45,598 nucleotides of DNA. Source: Helicobacteraceae bacterium. GTDB lineage: Bacteria; Campylobacterota; Campylobacteria; Campylobacterales; Sulfurimonadaceae. This document shows, one piece after another, positions 34,459 through 43,307 of this stretch. The notes under the pieces were generated by a model. The model saw only the letters and a program-made list of their open reading frames with translations. It was not told the origin of the DNA and did not search any database. The DNA lies in contig WGDB01000037.1 in assembly GCA_015493495.1 (NCBI GenBank), positions 1 to 45,598 on the forward strand, written 5' to 3'. Each line of letters opens with the position of its first letter. Within the stretch, counting starts at the first letter, position 1. The translations under genes were made by a program, and so were the position numbers.

Positions 34459-35388
34459 ATGCAAGATGTTATGGAGTCTATATTTTTTGGCTTTAAAGAG
34501 ATCCTCAATTACAAGACGATGAAGTTGGCACTGTTGATCGGTGTAGGTGTGACCTTGGTATGGTCAGTGATAGGTTATTTTATGTGGGATGGGTTAGTAG
34601 CTTTCAGTGCTTATTTTATAGACCTTGTACCTTTCTCGATGATTCGTTCCAATGGGGCTTGGATGTTAGCTACTTTTACGTGGTTTATAGTGGTCTTGGT
34701 TACATTTGCCTTGGTCCTGGCTTTTTTTGGAAACATGATCTTGGAGGAGGTATCTAAAGAGAAATACAGTTCATTTTCTCTGATTATTGTTCTGGCCAGT
34801 GCCCTTTTTTGGGGCGCTGTCTGGTTTTTTAATTTTAGTTATATTCATGGGCAGTTTCTAAAGTTGTTGAACTGGTTGCCTTTTGAGACGGTGGAATCAA
34901 GTATTTCGTATATGTTAGGCTTTTATTTTATATATGGTGCCATCATCGTCAGTATGCTTTTTGCTACCAGCTTTTTCAGTGAGACGCTCTTAAGCGATCT
35001 TAGTAAAAAGCATTTTCCTTATGAAAATCTTTTAGTAGAAGATGAGATCGAAACAAGTGGAAACCGCTTGATGGATATTGGTATCTATATGGTGGTCTCC
35101 GTAGCTGTCTTCCCGCTTCTTTTTGTGCCAGTATTAAATTTTATCATACAGATCGGATTATGGACATGGCTGATCAAAGATACCTTTGTAGTTGACAGTG
35201 CTGCACTTATTCTTAGAAGTAATGAGCAGAGAAAACTTAAAAATCACAAAGGTGGATTGGTGACTATCAGTATAGTGACGACACTTTTTAACTTTGTTCC
35301 CTTCTTTAACATTTTTGGACCGTTTTTCGGAGAGATCACGATGTTTTACTATATCAGGTTATTGAAACGTAACACATCAGAGGAATAG
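34459..35388 (+). CDS. EI24-domain (CysZ-like) membrane protein
   Basis: A 309-residue membrane protein with six to eight hydrophobic segments arranged in pairs. Landmarks are the N-terminal IFFGFKEILNYKTMKLALL and the C-terminal TTLFNFVPFFNIFGPFFG, both typical of the EI24/CysZ group. CysZ is a sulfate permease in E. coli, but this larger form is usually annotated only by domain, so sulfate transport is a possibility and not a call. AAGGAG precedes the ATG. It is separated from the preceding operon by about 100 bp. Confidence 0.75.
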   Translation: MQDVMESIFFGFKEILNYKTMKLALLIGVGVTLVWSVIGYFMWDGLVAFSAYFIDLVPFSMIRSNGAWMLATFTWFIVVLVTFALVLAFFGNMILEEVSKEKYSSFSLIIVLASALFWGAVWFFNFSYIHGQFLKLLNWLPFETVESSISYMLGFYFIYGAIIVSMLFATSFFSETLLSDLSKKHFPYENLLVEDEIETSGNRLMDIGIYMVVSVAVFPLLFVPVLNFIIQIGLWTWLIKDTFVVDSAALILRSNEQRKLKNHKGGLVTISIVTTLFNFVPFFNIFGPFFGEITMFYYIRLLKRNTSEE

Positions 35389-35495
35389 ATATGAGTTTAC
35401 TGAGAAGAGAAGGTTTTTGAGGTGTAATTATCAAAATTGTTAAGTGATAAGTGAAGATGAAGTATGTATATATTAAAAATAAAGAGGTGGATATA

Positions 35496-36047
35496 ATGTG
35501 GAAACAACCAAAAGAAGTTAATATGCTTCAAAAATTTGGAAAGTATGCAAAAACAGCAGGTGCGATCTTTATCGTTTTGGGACTGGTAGGGATACTCTTT
35601 CCTATCTTTACCTCTTATGCCGTAGTGATCTTTGTCGCCTGGCTGATGCTTCTGGCAGGTCTGATGGCAGGGTACTTTACCTTCATGACAGACAAAGAAG
35701 ACTGGGGAGGATGGCTTAAAAGTGTTGCGCTTGTAGGTGTCGCGCTTTATATGTTGTTCTCACCACTGGGAGGCATCGCTACTTTGGGCCTGCTGCTTTC
35801 CATCTACTTCTTTATGGATGCTTTTGGCGGTTTTATGCTGGCCTCATCGCTCTATCCGAACAAAGGCTGGATATTGTGGTCCATCAACGCGATGCTTTCC
35901 ATAGCGATCGCGCTGGTCTTTGTGCTGGGATGGCCATTTACCTCGGTCTATCTTATCGGCCTTTTGGTCGGGTTCAGTCTCTTTTTTGACGGTCTGGCCC
36001 TGCTTATGGGTGGAAGTTTTTTCCAGAAGATCGACAAAGATCTGTGA
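35496..36047 (+). CDS. HdeD-like (DUF308) membrane protein
   Basis: A 183-residue membrane protein with six short hydrophobic segments and the repeating pattern of HdeD proteins (GAIFIVLGLVGILFPIFTS, then FVAWLMLLAGLMAGYFTF). In E. coli, HdeD is linked to acid resistance; in other bacteria its role is unclear. I chose ATG 35496, preceded by AGAGGTGG. Upstream in-frame GTG 35451 and ATG 35457 are less well supported. It stands alone before the histone-like gene. Confidence 0.8.
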   Translation: MWKQPKEVNMLQKFGKYAKTAGAIFIVLGLVGILFPIFTSYAVVIFVAWLMLLAGLMAGYFTFMTDKEDWGGWLKSVALVGVALYMLFSPLGGIATLGLLLSIYFFMDAFGGFMLASSLYPNKGWILWSINAMLSIAIALVFVLGWPFTSVYLIGLLVGFSLFFDGLALLMGGSFFQKIDKDL

Positions 36048-36109
36048 AACTTTTTGGTTACAAAAATGACAAAGTACCATCGTCATAAGCAGGTATTTTG
36101 TCTATAGGT

Positions 36110-36126
36110 CCTATAATAATTATAGG
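36110..36126 (+). promoter_or_regulatory. palindromic -10 region of the histone-like gene
   Basis: CCTATAAT-A-ATTATAGG is a perfect 17-bp palindrome containing TATAAT (36112-36117). It overlaps a second palindrome, TATAGG-T-CCTATA (36103-36115). Together they lie 35-58 bp before the start codon, so this is likely a promoter with overlapping operator sites. Confidence 0.5.
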
Positions 36127-36160
36127 TACCAGATAGGTATAAAACAAAGGAGACCATAAT

Positions 36161-36448
36161 ATGGCAAAAGTTCTAAAGAAAAAAGCAGTCAAAGCAGTTG
36201 CTAAAAAAGCAGCAAAAAAAGTAGCACCAAAAGGTACAGCAAAAGCAGTTGCTAAAAAAGTGACTAAAAAAGTACTCAAGAAAAAGGTCACTACTACTAA
36301 AGCAGCAACGAAGGTAGCTAAGAAAACGGCTAAAAAAGTGGTCAAAAAAGCAGCAGCAAAGCCGGCAGCTAAAAAGAGCACTAAAAAAGTAGCACCTAAA
36401 AAAACAACTGCAAAAAAAGTTGTTAAAAAAGAAGCCAAAAAGAAGTAG
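36161..36448 (+). CDS. Lys/Ala-rich histone H1-like protein
   Basis: A 95-residue protein built almost only of Lys, Ala, Val, Thr and Pro in repeats such as KAVAKKAAKKVAPK. This is the composition of bacterial histone H1-like or AlgP-type DNA-binding tails, so nucleoid binding through charge is likely. There is no globular domain. A strong AAAGGAG ribosome site and a palindromic promoter suggest high, regulated expression. The opposite strand of this stretch is also open, but only as a by-product of its repetitive composition. Confidence 0.85.
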   Translation: MAKVLKKKAVKAVAKKAAKKVAPKGTAKAVAKKVTKKVLKKKVTTTKAATKVAKKTAKKVVKKAAAKPAAKKSTKKVAPKKTTAKKVVKKEAKKK

Positions 36449-36464
36449 TCATATGCTGTATTGT

Positions 36465-36485
36465 TCTGCCAACTATACTGGCAGA
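36465..36485. terminator. hairpin between convergent genes
   Basis: TCTGCCA, loop ACTATAC, TGGCAGA is a perfect 7-bp stem 16 bp after the histone-like gene, between it and the converging EAL gene. No T-run follows on the plus strand, so it is a candidate terminator only. Confidence 0.45.
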
Positions 36486-36541
36486 GCACCCCTCCATCCC
36501 CGTTTTATATCACAGTAACGCTATCGTTTATAAATTATAGA

Positions 36542-37309
36542 TCAAGCTACCTTTTGTACTACACTGTAGATACTTTTAATATCATTGATGTCACGACTTG
36601 GTTTTTGAACAAGATATCCCTGAACAAATTCACAGCCCATCTCCCTGCATACTGTCAGTTCACTTTCAAGTTCGATCCCTTCGGCAATGACCTTTGCACC
36701 GAGCTCTTTTGCCAGCTGAATGATGGTGGTCACGATAATCTTCTTTTTTGGGTTGTTGCAGATGCCTGAGAGAAAAAAACGGTCGATCTTGATCACATCG
36801 GGTGTAAAATCATAGAGTAGTTTAAATCCGGCAAATCCTGTACCAAAATCATCTATAGCAAGACAAAAACCTTGATCTTGATAGTGTTGAAGGGTCTGTT
36901 TCATTCGTTTCATCTCATGTCTAATCTCATGGCGTTCTGAGATCTCAAAGCAGAGATTATTTCGATGGAGCCCATGCTTTTTGATCAGGTCATCTGTTGT
37001 ACCAGTACGGTAATCGGACATCTCCAACAGACGATTGTCGAGGTTGTAAAAGAGTTTGAGCTCCCGATGATCGGGCAGTTTTGTGAACTTGTTAAGCGCT
37101 TTGTCACGTAGAAGGATGTCTACTTTGTAGAGCAGGCCCTTTTCATACATGGCATCAAAGAAATGATGGATATCTCGATATCCCAGTTTTTCAGTATTTC
37201 GAAGAAGTGCTTCAACAGCGATGGTCTTTTTTGTATCGATATCAACGATTGGCTGAAAAGCAAAGTCAAGCAAGTCAAGGTTCTTAATATATGTTGTCAA
37301 TTTGTTCAT
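36542..37309 (-). CDS. stand-alone EAL-domain c-di-GMP phosphodiesterase
   Basis: A 255-residue protein that is almost entirely an EAL domain. Catalytic motifs appear intact: EALLR at residues 33-37, YNLDNRL, FEISER, DDFGTGF, VIKIDRFF and AEGIE. It would therefore hydrolyse c-di-GMP to pGpG. There is no sensory or membrane domain. No ribosome site is obvious before its ATG. It is divergent from the lipoprotein gene at 37435, and the two share a 125-bp promoter region that contains a Pho-box-like repeat. Confidence 0.9.
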   Translation of the reverse strand: MNKLTTYIKNLDLLDFAFQPIVDIDTKKTIAVEALLRNTEKLGYRDIHHFFDAMYEKGLLYKVDILLRDKALNKFTKLPDHRELKLFYNLDNRLLEMSDYRTGTTDDLIKKHGLHRNNLCFEISERHEIRHEMKRMKQTLQHYQDQGFCLAIDDFGTGFAGFKLLYDFTPDVIKIDRFFLSGICNNPKKKIIVTTIIQLAKELGAKVIAEGIELESELTVCREMGCEFVQGYLVQKPSRDINDIKSIYSVVQKVA

Positions 37310-37331
37310 AGTACAGATACTACAGAGCTGT

Positions 37332-37349
37332 TGTTACAGAGCTGTTACA
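37332..37349 (+). promoter_or_regulatory. Pho-box-like direct repeat TGTTACA-N4-TGTTACA
   Basis: Two perfect TGTTACA heptamers (37332-37338 and 37343-37349) are separated by GAGC, an 11-bp period, between the divergent EAL gene and the lipoprotein. The layout equals the 7-4-7 E. coli Pho box (CTGTCAT repeats), and the same repeat occurs twice upstream of the paralogous lipoprotein near 43308. Confidence 0.6.
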
Positions 37350-37434
37350 GCCAAATGATTGTAACCATTGATTGACATTTTTGTAATGAAGATGCAACAG
37401 AAGCACTCTAGAATTTTGAAATTAAAGGAAAATA

Positions 37435-38700
37435 ATGAAACATAAGAAGAGCCTGCTGTTTGGATTGAGTGCGGTAATATTGGTGACAATGAGTGGATGT
37501 TTTGAAAAACAAAATGCGTTACACGAGAGTATGGTAGTCTGTCCGGAAAATACGCAACTAATCAGTGATGATTTTGAAGGGAAACCTGTATGTCAACTTC
37601 GTGGTACCTATACTGAAGACCTGCATTTAACAGTAGACAAGTTTTGGGCACTAAAGGGTGAAGTCCATATAGGTATTGACGGGACTCAAAAATCTGTGCT
37701 TGAAGTCGATCCGGGTACGACTGTCTTTGGCAAAACAGGAGCAGACTTTCTCGTGGTAACACGTGGCTCAAAGATCATAGCAGAAGGAAGTGCTAAAGCG
37801 CCTATACTCTTTACCTCTATGAAAGATGCAGCAGGACTGCTCTCGGTCGCAGGTGACTGGGGTGGTATCGCTATTGCAGGTTATGCACCCACCAATGTGG
37901 GCAAAGAAGAGCGTTTTGAGTTTTCAAACACCGATGTACGTTTCGGCGGAACAGACCCTGAAGACAACTCCGGGGTACTTAAGTATGTACAAGTGCGTTA
38001 CGCGGGTAATGAAGTGCGTCCGGGTGAAGAGCTTAATGGCTTGAGCTTTGGTGGTGTTGGTCGAGGTACTACAGTGGACTATGTTGAGGTCTATCATGGT
38101 AAAGATGATGGTATTGAAGCGTGGGGCGGTAATGTCAATATGAATCATATTGTGCTTATAGGCAATGGAGACGACAACCTCGACTTCGATCATGGTTATC
38201 AGGGGTATGTTCAGTATGTTTACATCGAACAGGGTGAGGTAGCGTCCATTCATGCCAGAGGTATAGAGACGGACAACAATAAAAAGCATCCTAATGCACT
38301 CCCACGAACGATGGCAAAGGTATCGAATTTCGAGATTGTAGGTTCTCCTACAGGTTCTGAGGGTGTCTACTCTCGTAGAGGCTCAGGCTTAGAGCTCAAC
38401 AACGGTTTTATTCACAACATGGGAGGCGTCGGTATCTATGTTAAGTCAGAAGGGCCACAGCGTTTTGCCAATAACAAGTTCAATGCAGTACAGGTAGCAT
38501 CGTGTAAGAAGGGAAGTGTTACAGACAAGGTAGGACGTATTCATGACCTTAATCATTTTAATCATCGCTATAGTGCCTCTGTCTCTACTCATAATCCCGC
38601 TGTCGCTAAACTTGATCAATCGATTTATGGTTATGGTGACTTTATGGGTGCTTACGAAACAGGAAGTGACTGGAGAAAAGGATGGTCGCTGTTAGACTGA
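37435..38700 (+). CDS. beta-helix-like lipoprotein (single repeat unit)
   Basis: A 421-residue lipoprotein with lipobox MSGC at Cys22. The mature part has short, regularly repeating strands that suggest a right-handed beta-helix: VDPGTTVFGKTGADFLVV, KAPILFTSMKD, GDWGGIAIAGYAP, LKYVQVRYAG, ELNGLSFGGVGRGTTVDYV and HGKDDGIEAWGG. The whole pattern is shared with each repeat unit of the large lipoprotein at 43308. Such proteins lie on or leave the cell surface. The substrate is unknown. A GGAAAATA ribosome site and a Pho-box-like repeat are upstream. Confidence 0.8.
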   Translation: MKHKKSLLFGLSAVILVTMSGCFEKQNALHESMVVCPENTQLISDDFEGKPVCQLRGTYTEDLHLTVDKFWALKGEVHIGIDGTQKSVLEVDPGTTVFGKTGADFLVVTRGSKIIAEGSAKAPILFTSMKDAAGLLSVAGDWGGIAIAGYAPTNVGKEERFEFSNTDVRFGGTDPEDNSGVLKYVQVRYAGNEVRPGEELNGLSFGGVGRGTTVDYVEVYHGKDDGIEAWGGNVNMNHIVLIGNGDDNLDFDHGYQGYVQYVYIEQGEVASIHARGIETDNNKKHPNALPRTMAKVSNFEIVGSPTGSEGVYSRRGSGLELNNGFIHNMGGVGIYVKSEGPQRFANNKFNAVQVASCKKGSVTDKVGRIHDLNHFNHRYSASVSTHNPAVAKLDQSIYGYGDFMGAYETGSDWRKGWSLLD

Positions 38701-38773
38701 AGGTAGCATTGTAAATATCGACTTCGTATAATATGTGGTACTATACTATATACGCCACCAATTTGGAGTCACC

Positions 38774-41452
38774 ATGATCAATGAAAAAGTACCTAACCTC
38801 TATAAGGCACTCCCACTTTTAGAAGAGGCCAAAGGCCATATCCTAAAAGAGTGGCTTTACTTTGATGAGGCTATTAAGATCCTAGAACTTCATAGTATCA
38901 AAAGCGACTATTTTTTGCAACACTATGCTGCTGGTGTCTTTGATTACTTTATGGAAGTCATACGTGGTTATAAAGAGATAGGCGACTGTCCTGTTATTGC
39001 TGATCTTTTAGAATACCTTAAAGACCGGGATGTCTCTGCTGATGAACTCTTTATCCTCTGTAGTCACTTTAGACGCGCAATGCTTGATTTCTCTTATGAC
39101 TCCTCACTCAACAATCGTGCGATATTTGATGAGATATCTTACGTATTTGATTTGAACTTCTCGGGTGTGTTGCGCCGTTATACCGGTACGATCTACCAAA
39201 AAGAGTTGGAGATCGAACGTAATGTCAAACTTCTTAATGAGTATAAAAAAGCGATCGATGCCAGTGCTATTGTCTCTAAAATGGATCCAGATGGCAAAAT
39301 CGTTTTAGTCAATGATAACTTCTGTAAAGTAAGTGGATATGCAAGAACAGACCTTTTAGGGCATCAACATAATATTATCATTGCTGAGGGAGAAGAGAAC
39401 CCCTACACCCAAGAGTTTTTAGGAAAGATCGCTCCGGGATCAGTGTATAACAAAACCTTGAAAAAGGTCAAAAAAGATGCTACATTTTTCTATGTTGATA
39501 CCACCATCGTTCCGATTTTAGATACTGATGGCGATGTGGCGGAGTACATTGTTATTGGTTACGAGGTGACGACATTGATCAAGGCAGAACAGGAGGCTAT
39601 AGAAGCAGGGATCTCTAAAGAGTACTTTCTCTCCAACATGTCTCATGAAATCCGAACCCCTCTCAATGCTATCTTGGGCTTTGTCTCGATCCTTCAAGAT
39701 GAAGTAGAGAGTCCTACCCATAAAAAATATCTTGAGATCGTACTTAATAGTGGTGAAAACCTCCTAACCATCATTAATGACATTTTAGACTTCTCTAAAC
39801 TCAGAAGCGGTGAGTTTACTATTGAAAAGAGCTGTTTTAACCTTCATGAAGAGCTGACCCATACTTTAGAACTTTTTGTAGCGAGTGCCAATGAAAAAGA
39901 GATCACTATGCTCGCTTACTTAGACCCTTATATCCCTTATGAGTTAGAGGCAGATCCGTTGCGTATTAAACAGATCATTGCAAACTTCATCAGCAATGCC
40001 ATAAAATTCACACCGCCAGAAGGTGTGGTGGAGTTAGAAGCCTTTTGTGATAAGGGTCTTTTGCGTGTAAGCATTAAAGACACCGGTATTGGGTTGACTG
40101 AGGAGGATCAAAAACGTATTTTTAACGCCTTTACTCAGGCTAAAAATGCAGAAGGTTTTAAAGGTGGAAGTGGTCTTGGTCTTGCTATCTGTAAAAAATT
40201 GGCAGAGCATATGGGTGGTGATGTCTTTGTTGAGTCTACCATAGGTAAGGGGAGTGTCTTTACTTTAGAGGTGCCAGTAGCGTCTCATGATGTGAAAACA
40301 TTTGAGATGTTTAACATAGAACCCTTTAAAAAGTTAACTATGGCACTTTTACAGCAAAACGGAGTACTCTCAAAGAGTATGATGTCACTGCAAAGATACC
40401 TTAAGATCTTTGATCTTGATGTCATTTTGATCGATGATCTGGATGCTTTGGAATTTGACCTGCTCTTCTTCTCTGATGCAGATGTCAATGAAATATTGCG
40501 CTCAACGATTGCCAAGTTGATGCTCCCTTCGATCGCTATTATGGACTATTTCGACAACCGTTATGAACATACAGAAAACATTACACCGATCTATTTTCCG
40601 ATCTACTGTTCTAAACTCTATCACACATTTTTAGAAGCGCTCCACCTCTCAAAAGAGAATGATGCCACACTTCTTCCTGATGAACCGGCAAAGCAGTTGT
40701 TTAAAGGTAATGTTCTTGTTGCTGAAGACAACAGTGCAAATCAGGAACTTATTCGGATTATCTTGGAGAGTTATGGCCTGCACTACCTGATCGCAGGAGA
40801 TGGACAAGAAGTTGTGATGCGTTACAAGTCAGGTACTTTTGATCTGGTCTTGATGGATGAGCAAATGCCTAAAAAAAGTGGTACTGAAGCGACACAGGAG
40901 ATCCGACGCTTTGAGAAAAAACATGAACGACGACAAACACCAATAGTGGCACTGACAGCCAATGTCCTTAAAGGTGAAAAGGAGAAAAGTGCGGCTAAAG
41001 GCTTTGATGCCTTTTTAGGAAAGCCTATTGTCTTAAAAGAGATGGAGACGGTCTTAAAACAGTTTTTAGAACCTCGTGACGGAGAGGAGAACATTACAAG
41101 CTTTGAGGTGGTGACAGATACCTCTACTCAAAGTGTCAATATCAACACCCAAAAGTTGGCAGAGGAGTTGATGTTGGATGTCGAGCAGGTGACTCGTTTG
41201 ATGGGTATTTATGTTAAAAAGATGCATGAGAGTCTGCAAGCGTTAGAAGAGGCGATCTCTGAGCGTGATTTCAAACGCATCTCACATATTGCACACTCTA
41301 TAAAAGGCTCTAGCAGTAACTTTAGAATAGAAGCTATTGTTGCACTTGCCTATGCACTGGAAAAAGCGTCTCATGATGAAGATGCAGTGTTTAAATACGA
41401 AGAGACTTTTGAAACTTTGATGCAGGAGTTTCAAAAAATAGAGGCGGTGTAG
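38774..41452 (+). CDS. hybrid histidine kinase with PAS, receiver and Hpt domains
   Basis: An 892-residue cytoplasmic-looking kinase starting at ATG 38774 after GGAG. An N-terminal domain (about 1-140) of unknown type is followed by PAS (DASAIVSKMDPDGKIVLVND) and HisKA with His291 in NMSHEIRTPLNAIL. The ATPase comes next (NFISNAIKFTPPEG, KGGSGLGLAICKK), then a degenerate second receiver-like stretch, a receiver with Asp695 (LVLMDEQMPKKSG) and an Hpt domain with His841 (HSIKGSSSNF). This is a complete internal phosphorelay. No membrane segments are seen. Its stop lies three bases from the stop of an opposing response-regulator gene. Confidence 0.9.
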   Translation: MINEKVPNLYKALPLLEEAKGHILKEWLYFDEAIKILELHSIKSDYFLQHYAAGVFDYFMEVIRGYKEIGDCPVIADLLEYLKDRDVSADELFILCSHFRRAMLDFSYDSSLNNRAIFDEISYVFDLNFSGVLRRYTGTIYQKELEIERNVKLLNEYKKAIDASAIVSKMDPDGKIVLVNDNFCKVSGYARTDLLGHQHNIIIAEGEENPYTQEFLGKIAPGSVYNKTLKKVKKDATFFYVDTTIVPILDTDGDVAEYIVIGYEVTTLIKAEQEAIEAGISKEYFLSNMSHEIRTPLNAILGFVSILQDEVESPTHKKYLEIVLNSGENLLTIINDILDFSKLRSGEFTIEKSCFNLHEELTHTLELFVASANEKEITMLAYLDPYIPYELEADPLRIKQIIANFISNAIKFTPPEGVVELEAFCDKGLLRVSIKDTGIGLTEEDQKRIFNAFTQAKNAEGFKGGSGLGLAICKKLAEHMGGDVFVESTIGKGSVFTLEVPVASHDVKTFEMFNIEPFKKLTMALLQQNGVLSKSMMSLQRYLKIFDLDVILIDDLDALEFDLLFFSDADVNEILRSTIAKLMLPSIAIMDYFDNRYEHTENITPIYFPIYCSKLYHTFLEALHLSKENDATLLPDEPAKQLFKGNVLVAEDNSANQELIRIILESYGLHYLIAGDGQEVVMRYKSGTFDLVLMDEQMPKKSGTEATQEIRRFEKKHERRQTPIVALTANVLKGEKEKSAAKGFDAFLGKPIVLKEMETVLKQFLEPRDGEENITSFEVVTDTSTQSVNINTQKLAEELMLDVEQVTRLMGIYVKKMHESLQALEEAISERDFKRISHIAHSIKGSSSNFRIEAIVALAYALEKASHDEDAVFKYEETFETLMQEFQKIEAV

Positions 41453-41455
41453 GCA

Positions 41456-42202
41456 CTACCCTTCTATGTAGTAACCGATCCCTGAAGCATTTTTGATAAT
41501 AGGGGTGGGTAGAAGTTTACGCAGTCTCCATACAAGGGTCCGTACATTGTTCTCTGTTGCCCCCTCATCTTCCCAGACATAGTTGACAGCCTGATCAAAA
41601 CTGACGATCACACCAAGTTGGGCGACCAGCAGACGTATAAAAGTGTTCTCTTTTTTGGTGAGTTTAAGCATTTTATCTTGGTAAAAGACCTTGTCCAAAT
41701 CGATATCAAGATGATAACCCTCACCAAATGGGATAATAGGTTTGTCTGAGACCTTTTTAGCAAAGAGTAGCTTTTCCAAATGGTCTTTGTCCGAGCGAAG
41801 AGCATTGAGACTCTCATCACGTTTTTTTTCCTCTTCATATTTGTAGAGTGCCATCTGGATCGTACCATGTAGAGACTGTGGGTCAAAGGGCTTGACAATA
41901 TAACCGTAGGGTTCACACTTTTTGGCCTCTTCAATGATCTCGTTCTCAAAATGAGAGGTTAAAAAGATAAAAGGCAGACCATGCTTTTCATGGATAAAGT
42001 GGGCCAATTCTATGCCATCGTTGACATCTTGCAGTGAGATGTCCAACAAGATGAGGTCAGGTTCATAGATCTTGATCTTGTTTCGTGCCTGGATTACAGT
42101 GTCAGCTGTCGAAACGACCTCATATCCCAACTTCTCCAAGGACATTTTTAAGTTAAGAGAAGTGACCTCGTCATCTTCTACAATTAATATCTTGTAACTC
42201 AT
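41456..42202 (-). CDS. OmpR-family response regulator with linker
   Basis: A 248-residue regulator: receiver domain with DD pair, Asp54 (LILLDISLQD) and Lys in YGYIVKPFD, then a Lys/Glu-rich linker (YKYEEEKKRDESLNAL), then a winged-helix DNA-binding domain ending GIGYYIEG. I chose ATG 42202 (MSYKILIVEDD); an upstream TTG at 42208 would add two residues. It converges on the hybrid kinase gene with only three bases between the stops, so a functional pairing is possible but unproven. Confidence 0.88.
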   Translation of the reverse strand: MSYKILIVEDDEVTSLNLKMSLEKLGYEVVSTADTVIQARNKIKIYEPDLILLDISLQDVNDGIELAHFIHEKHGLPFIFLTSHFENEIIEEAKKCEPYGYIVKPFDPQSLHGTIQMALYKYEEEKKRDESLNALRSDKDHLEKLLFAKKVSDKPIIPFGEGYHLDIDLDKVFYQDKMLKLTKKENTFIRLLVAQLGVIVSFDQAVNYVWEDEGATENNVRTLVWRLRKLLPTPIIKNASGIGYYIEG

Positions 42203-42358
42203 AAGCAACCTTGAATAAGATTTGATAATATTAATAAAATATTTAAAACCATTTAATATATAGTTTTAACACAAGTTAGATAAATGGTGTATTATTACTT
42301 TTTAGAAAGTACTTACTGGAGGTAAAAGGGGTAGAAGCGAAGCATATAAACAGGTGAC

Positions 42359-43033
42359 TTAGTGCATGGTGTAGCCGATGCCCCTGACGGTCTTGATGTA
42401 ATCTTTACTTTTGTCCGGGTCTATCTTCTCTTTGAGACGGTTGATGGCAACGTTGACGGTACGCCCCTGATAGTTCTCGTTTTTGCCCCAAACATGTTTA
42501 AGGAGGTATTCACGTTTTAAGACCGTGTTTTTACTCTCTATAAAGATATGCAGCAGGTCAAACTCGAGTTTGGTGAGTTCGACAAGTCTCTCTTCTATGT
42601 AGACTTCACGTGAACGCAAGTCGAGCTCGACGTCTCTGAACTTGACCTTGTGACTCTGCTGGGAGGCTTGGGTACGACGCAGGACAGCTTGAACGCGGTA
42701 AAAAAGCTCCTGCATATCAAAAGGCTTGGTGATGTAGTCATCTGCACCACGTAAAAACCCCTCTTCTATATGATATTTTGTCGCCTTGGCAGAGAGATAG
42801 ATAACAGGGATCTGCATCCCCTGGTCACGTAGCATCGCAATAAACTCACTTCCCTCGATGTCCGGAAGGTTACGGTCCATGATGATAAGGTCGATGTTCT
42901 CTTCCGAGATGGCCTGACGGACATTTTTTGTACTTAAAAAGCCCAGAGTCTCATAACCCTCTTTATTCAGGCGATGCTCCAAGACCTCTAAGAGATCCTC
43001 TTCATCTTCTACGATCAATATTTGTGCTGGCAT
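42359..43033 (-). CDS. PhoB-like OmpR-family response regulator
   Basis: A 224-residue regulator. The receiver has Asp53 (LIIMDRNLPDIEGSEF) and Lys103 (DDYITKPFD). The DNA-binding domain contains HVWGKNENYQGRTVNVAINR and ends VRGIGYTMH, close to PhoB-type recognition helices (RTVDVHIRRL). An AAAGGATGG ribosome site and a TATAAA box (minus strand, near 43062-43067) precede it. It is divergent from the large lipoprotein, and the intervening 274 bp holds two Pho-box-like repeats, so it probably controls itself and that gene. No cognate kinase is adjacent. Confidence 0.88.
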   Translation of the reverse strand: MPAQILIVEDEEDLLEVLEHRLNKEGYETLGFLSTKNVRQAISEENIDLIIMDRNLPDIEGSEFIAMLRDQGMQIPVIYLSAKATKYHIEEGFLRGADDYITKPFDMQELFYRVQAVLRRTQASQQSHKVKFRDVELDLRSREVYIEERLVELTKLEFDLLHIFIESKNTVLKREYLLKHVWGKNENYQGRTVNVAINRLKEKIDPDKSKDYIKTVRGIGYTMH

Positions 43034-43106
43034 ACGCTATCCATCCTTTTTGATGATGGTACTTTATAGTGTTTGTATAACACTCAGGTTACAAGGGCAT
43101 GTTGGA

Positions 43107-43124
43107 ATGTAACTAAAATGTTAC
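43107..43124. promoter_or_regulatory. Pho-box-like direct repeat ATGTAAC-N4-ATGTTAC
   Basis: Heptamers at 43107-43113 and 43118-43124 with spacer TAAA give the same 11-bp period as at 37332 and 43223. It lies closer to the PhoB-like regulator than to the lipoprotein, so it may serve autoregulation. Confidence 0.55.
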
Positions 43125-43222
43125 ATAAGAGAAGGGGTATTGTAATTAAGAATTTTGATAAATTTTTAGAATAAACGTTATGGTGAAAATTATCTTACAC
43201 TACTATAGGAATAAAACTTAAG

Positions 43223-43240
43223 CTGTAACCTTTCTGTTAC
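43223..43240 (+). promoter_or_regulatory. Pho-box-like direct repeat CTGTAAC-N4-CTGTTAC
   Basis: Heptamers at 43223-43229 and 43234-43240, spacer CTTT, 11-bp period. It lies 33 bp upstream of the TATAAT box and 68 bp upstream of the lipoprotein start, in the right place for an activator site. Confidence 0.6.
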
Positions 43241-43272
43241 ACAATGGTAGTTTCGATGTAATAGAAAGCTTT

Positions 43273-43278
43273 TATAAT
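43273..43278 (+). promoter_or_regulatory. -10 box (TATAAT) of the large lipoprotein gene
   Basis: Consensus TATAAT 30 bp before the ATG, followed by AAGGAG. No good -35 box is seen at the expected place, which fits activator-dependent transcription through the Pho-box-like repeat. Confidence 0.55.
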
Positions 43279-43307
43279 TTGCTCAATTTAATTAAGGAGC
43301 CTTCCCA

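Noticed and set aside
36058-36489. 143-codon open frame on the minus strand opposite the histone-like gene
   Set aside because: Its residues (long Phe/Leu/Ala runs) are the mirror of Lys/Ala codons on the other strand; the plus strand has the promoter and AAAGGAG site.
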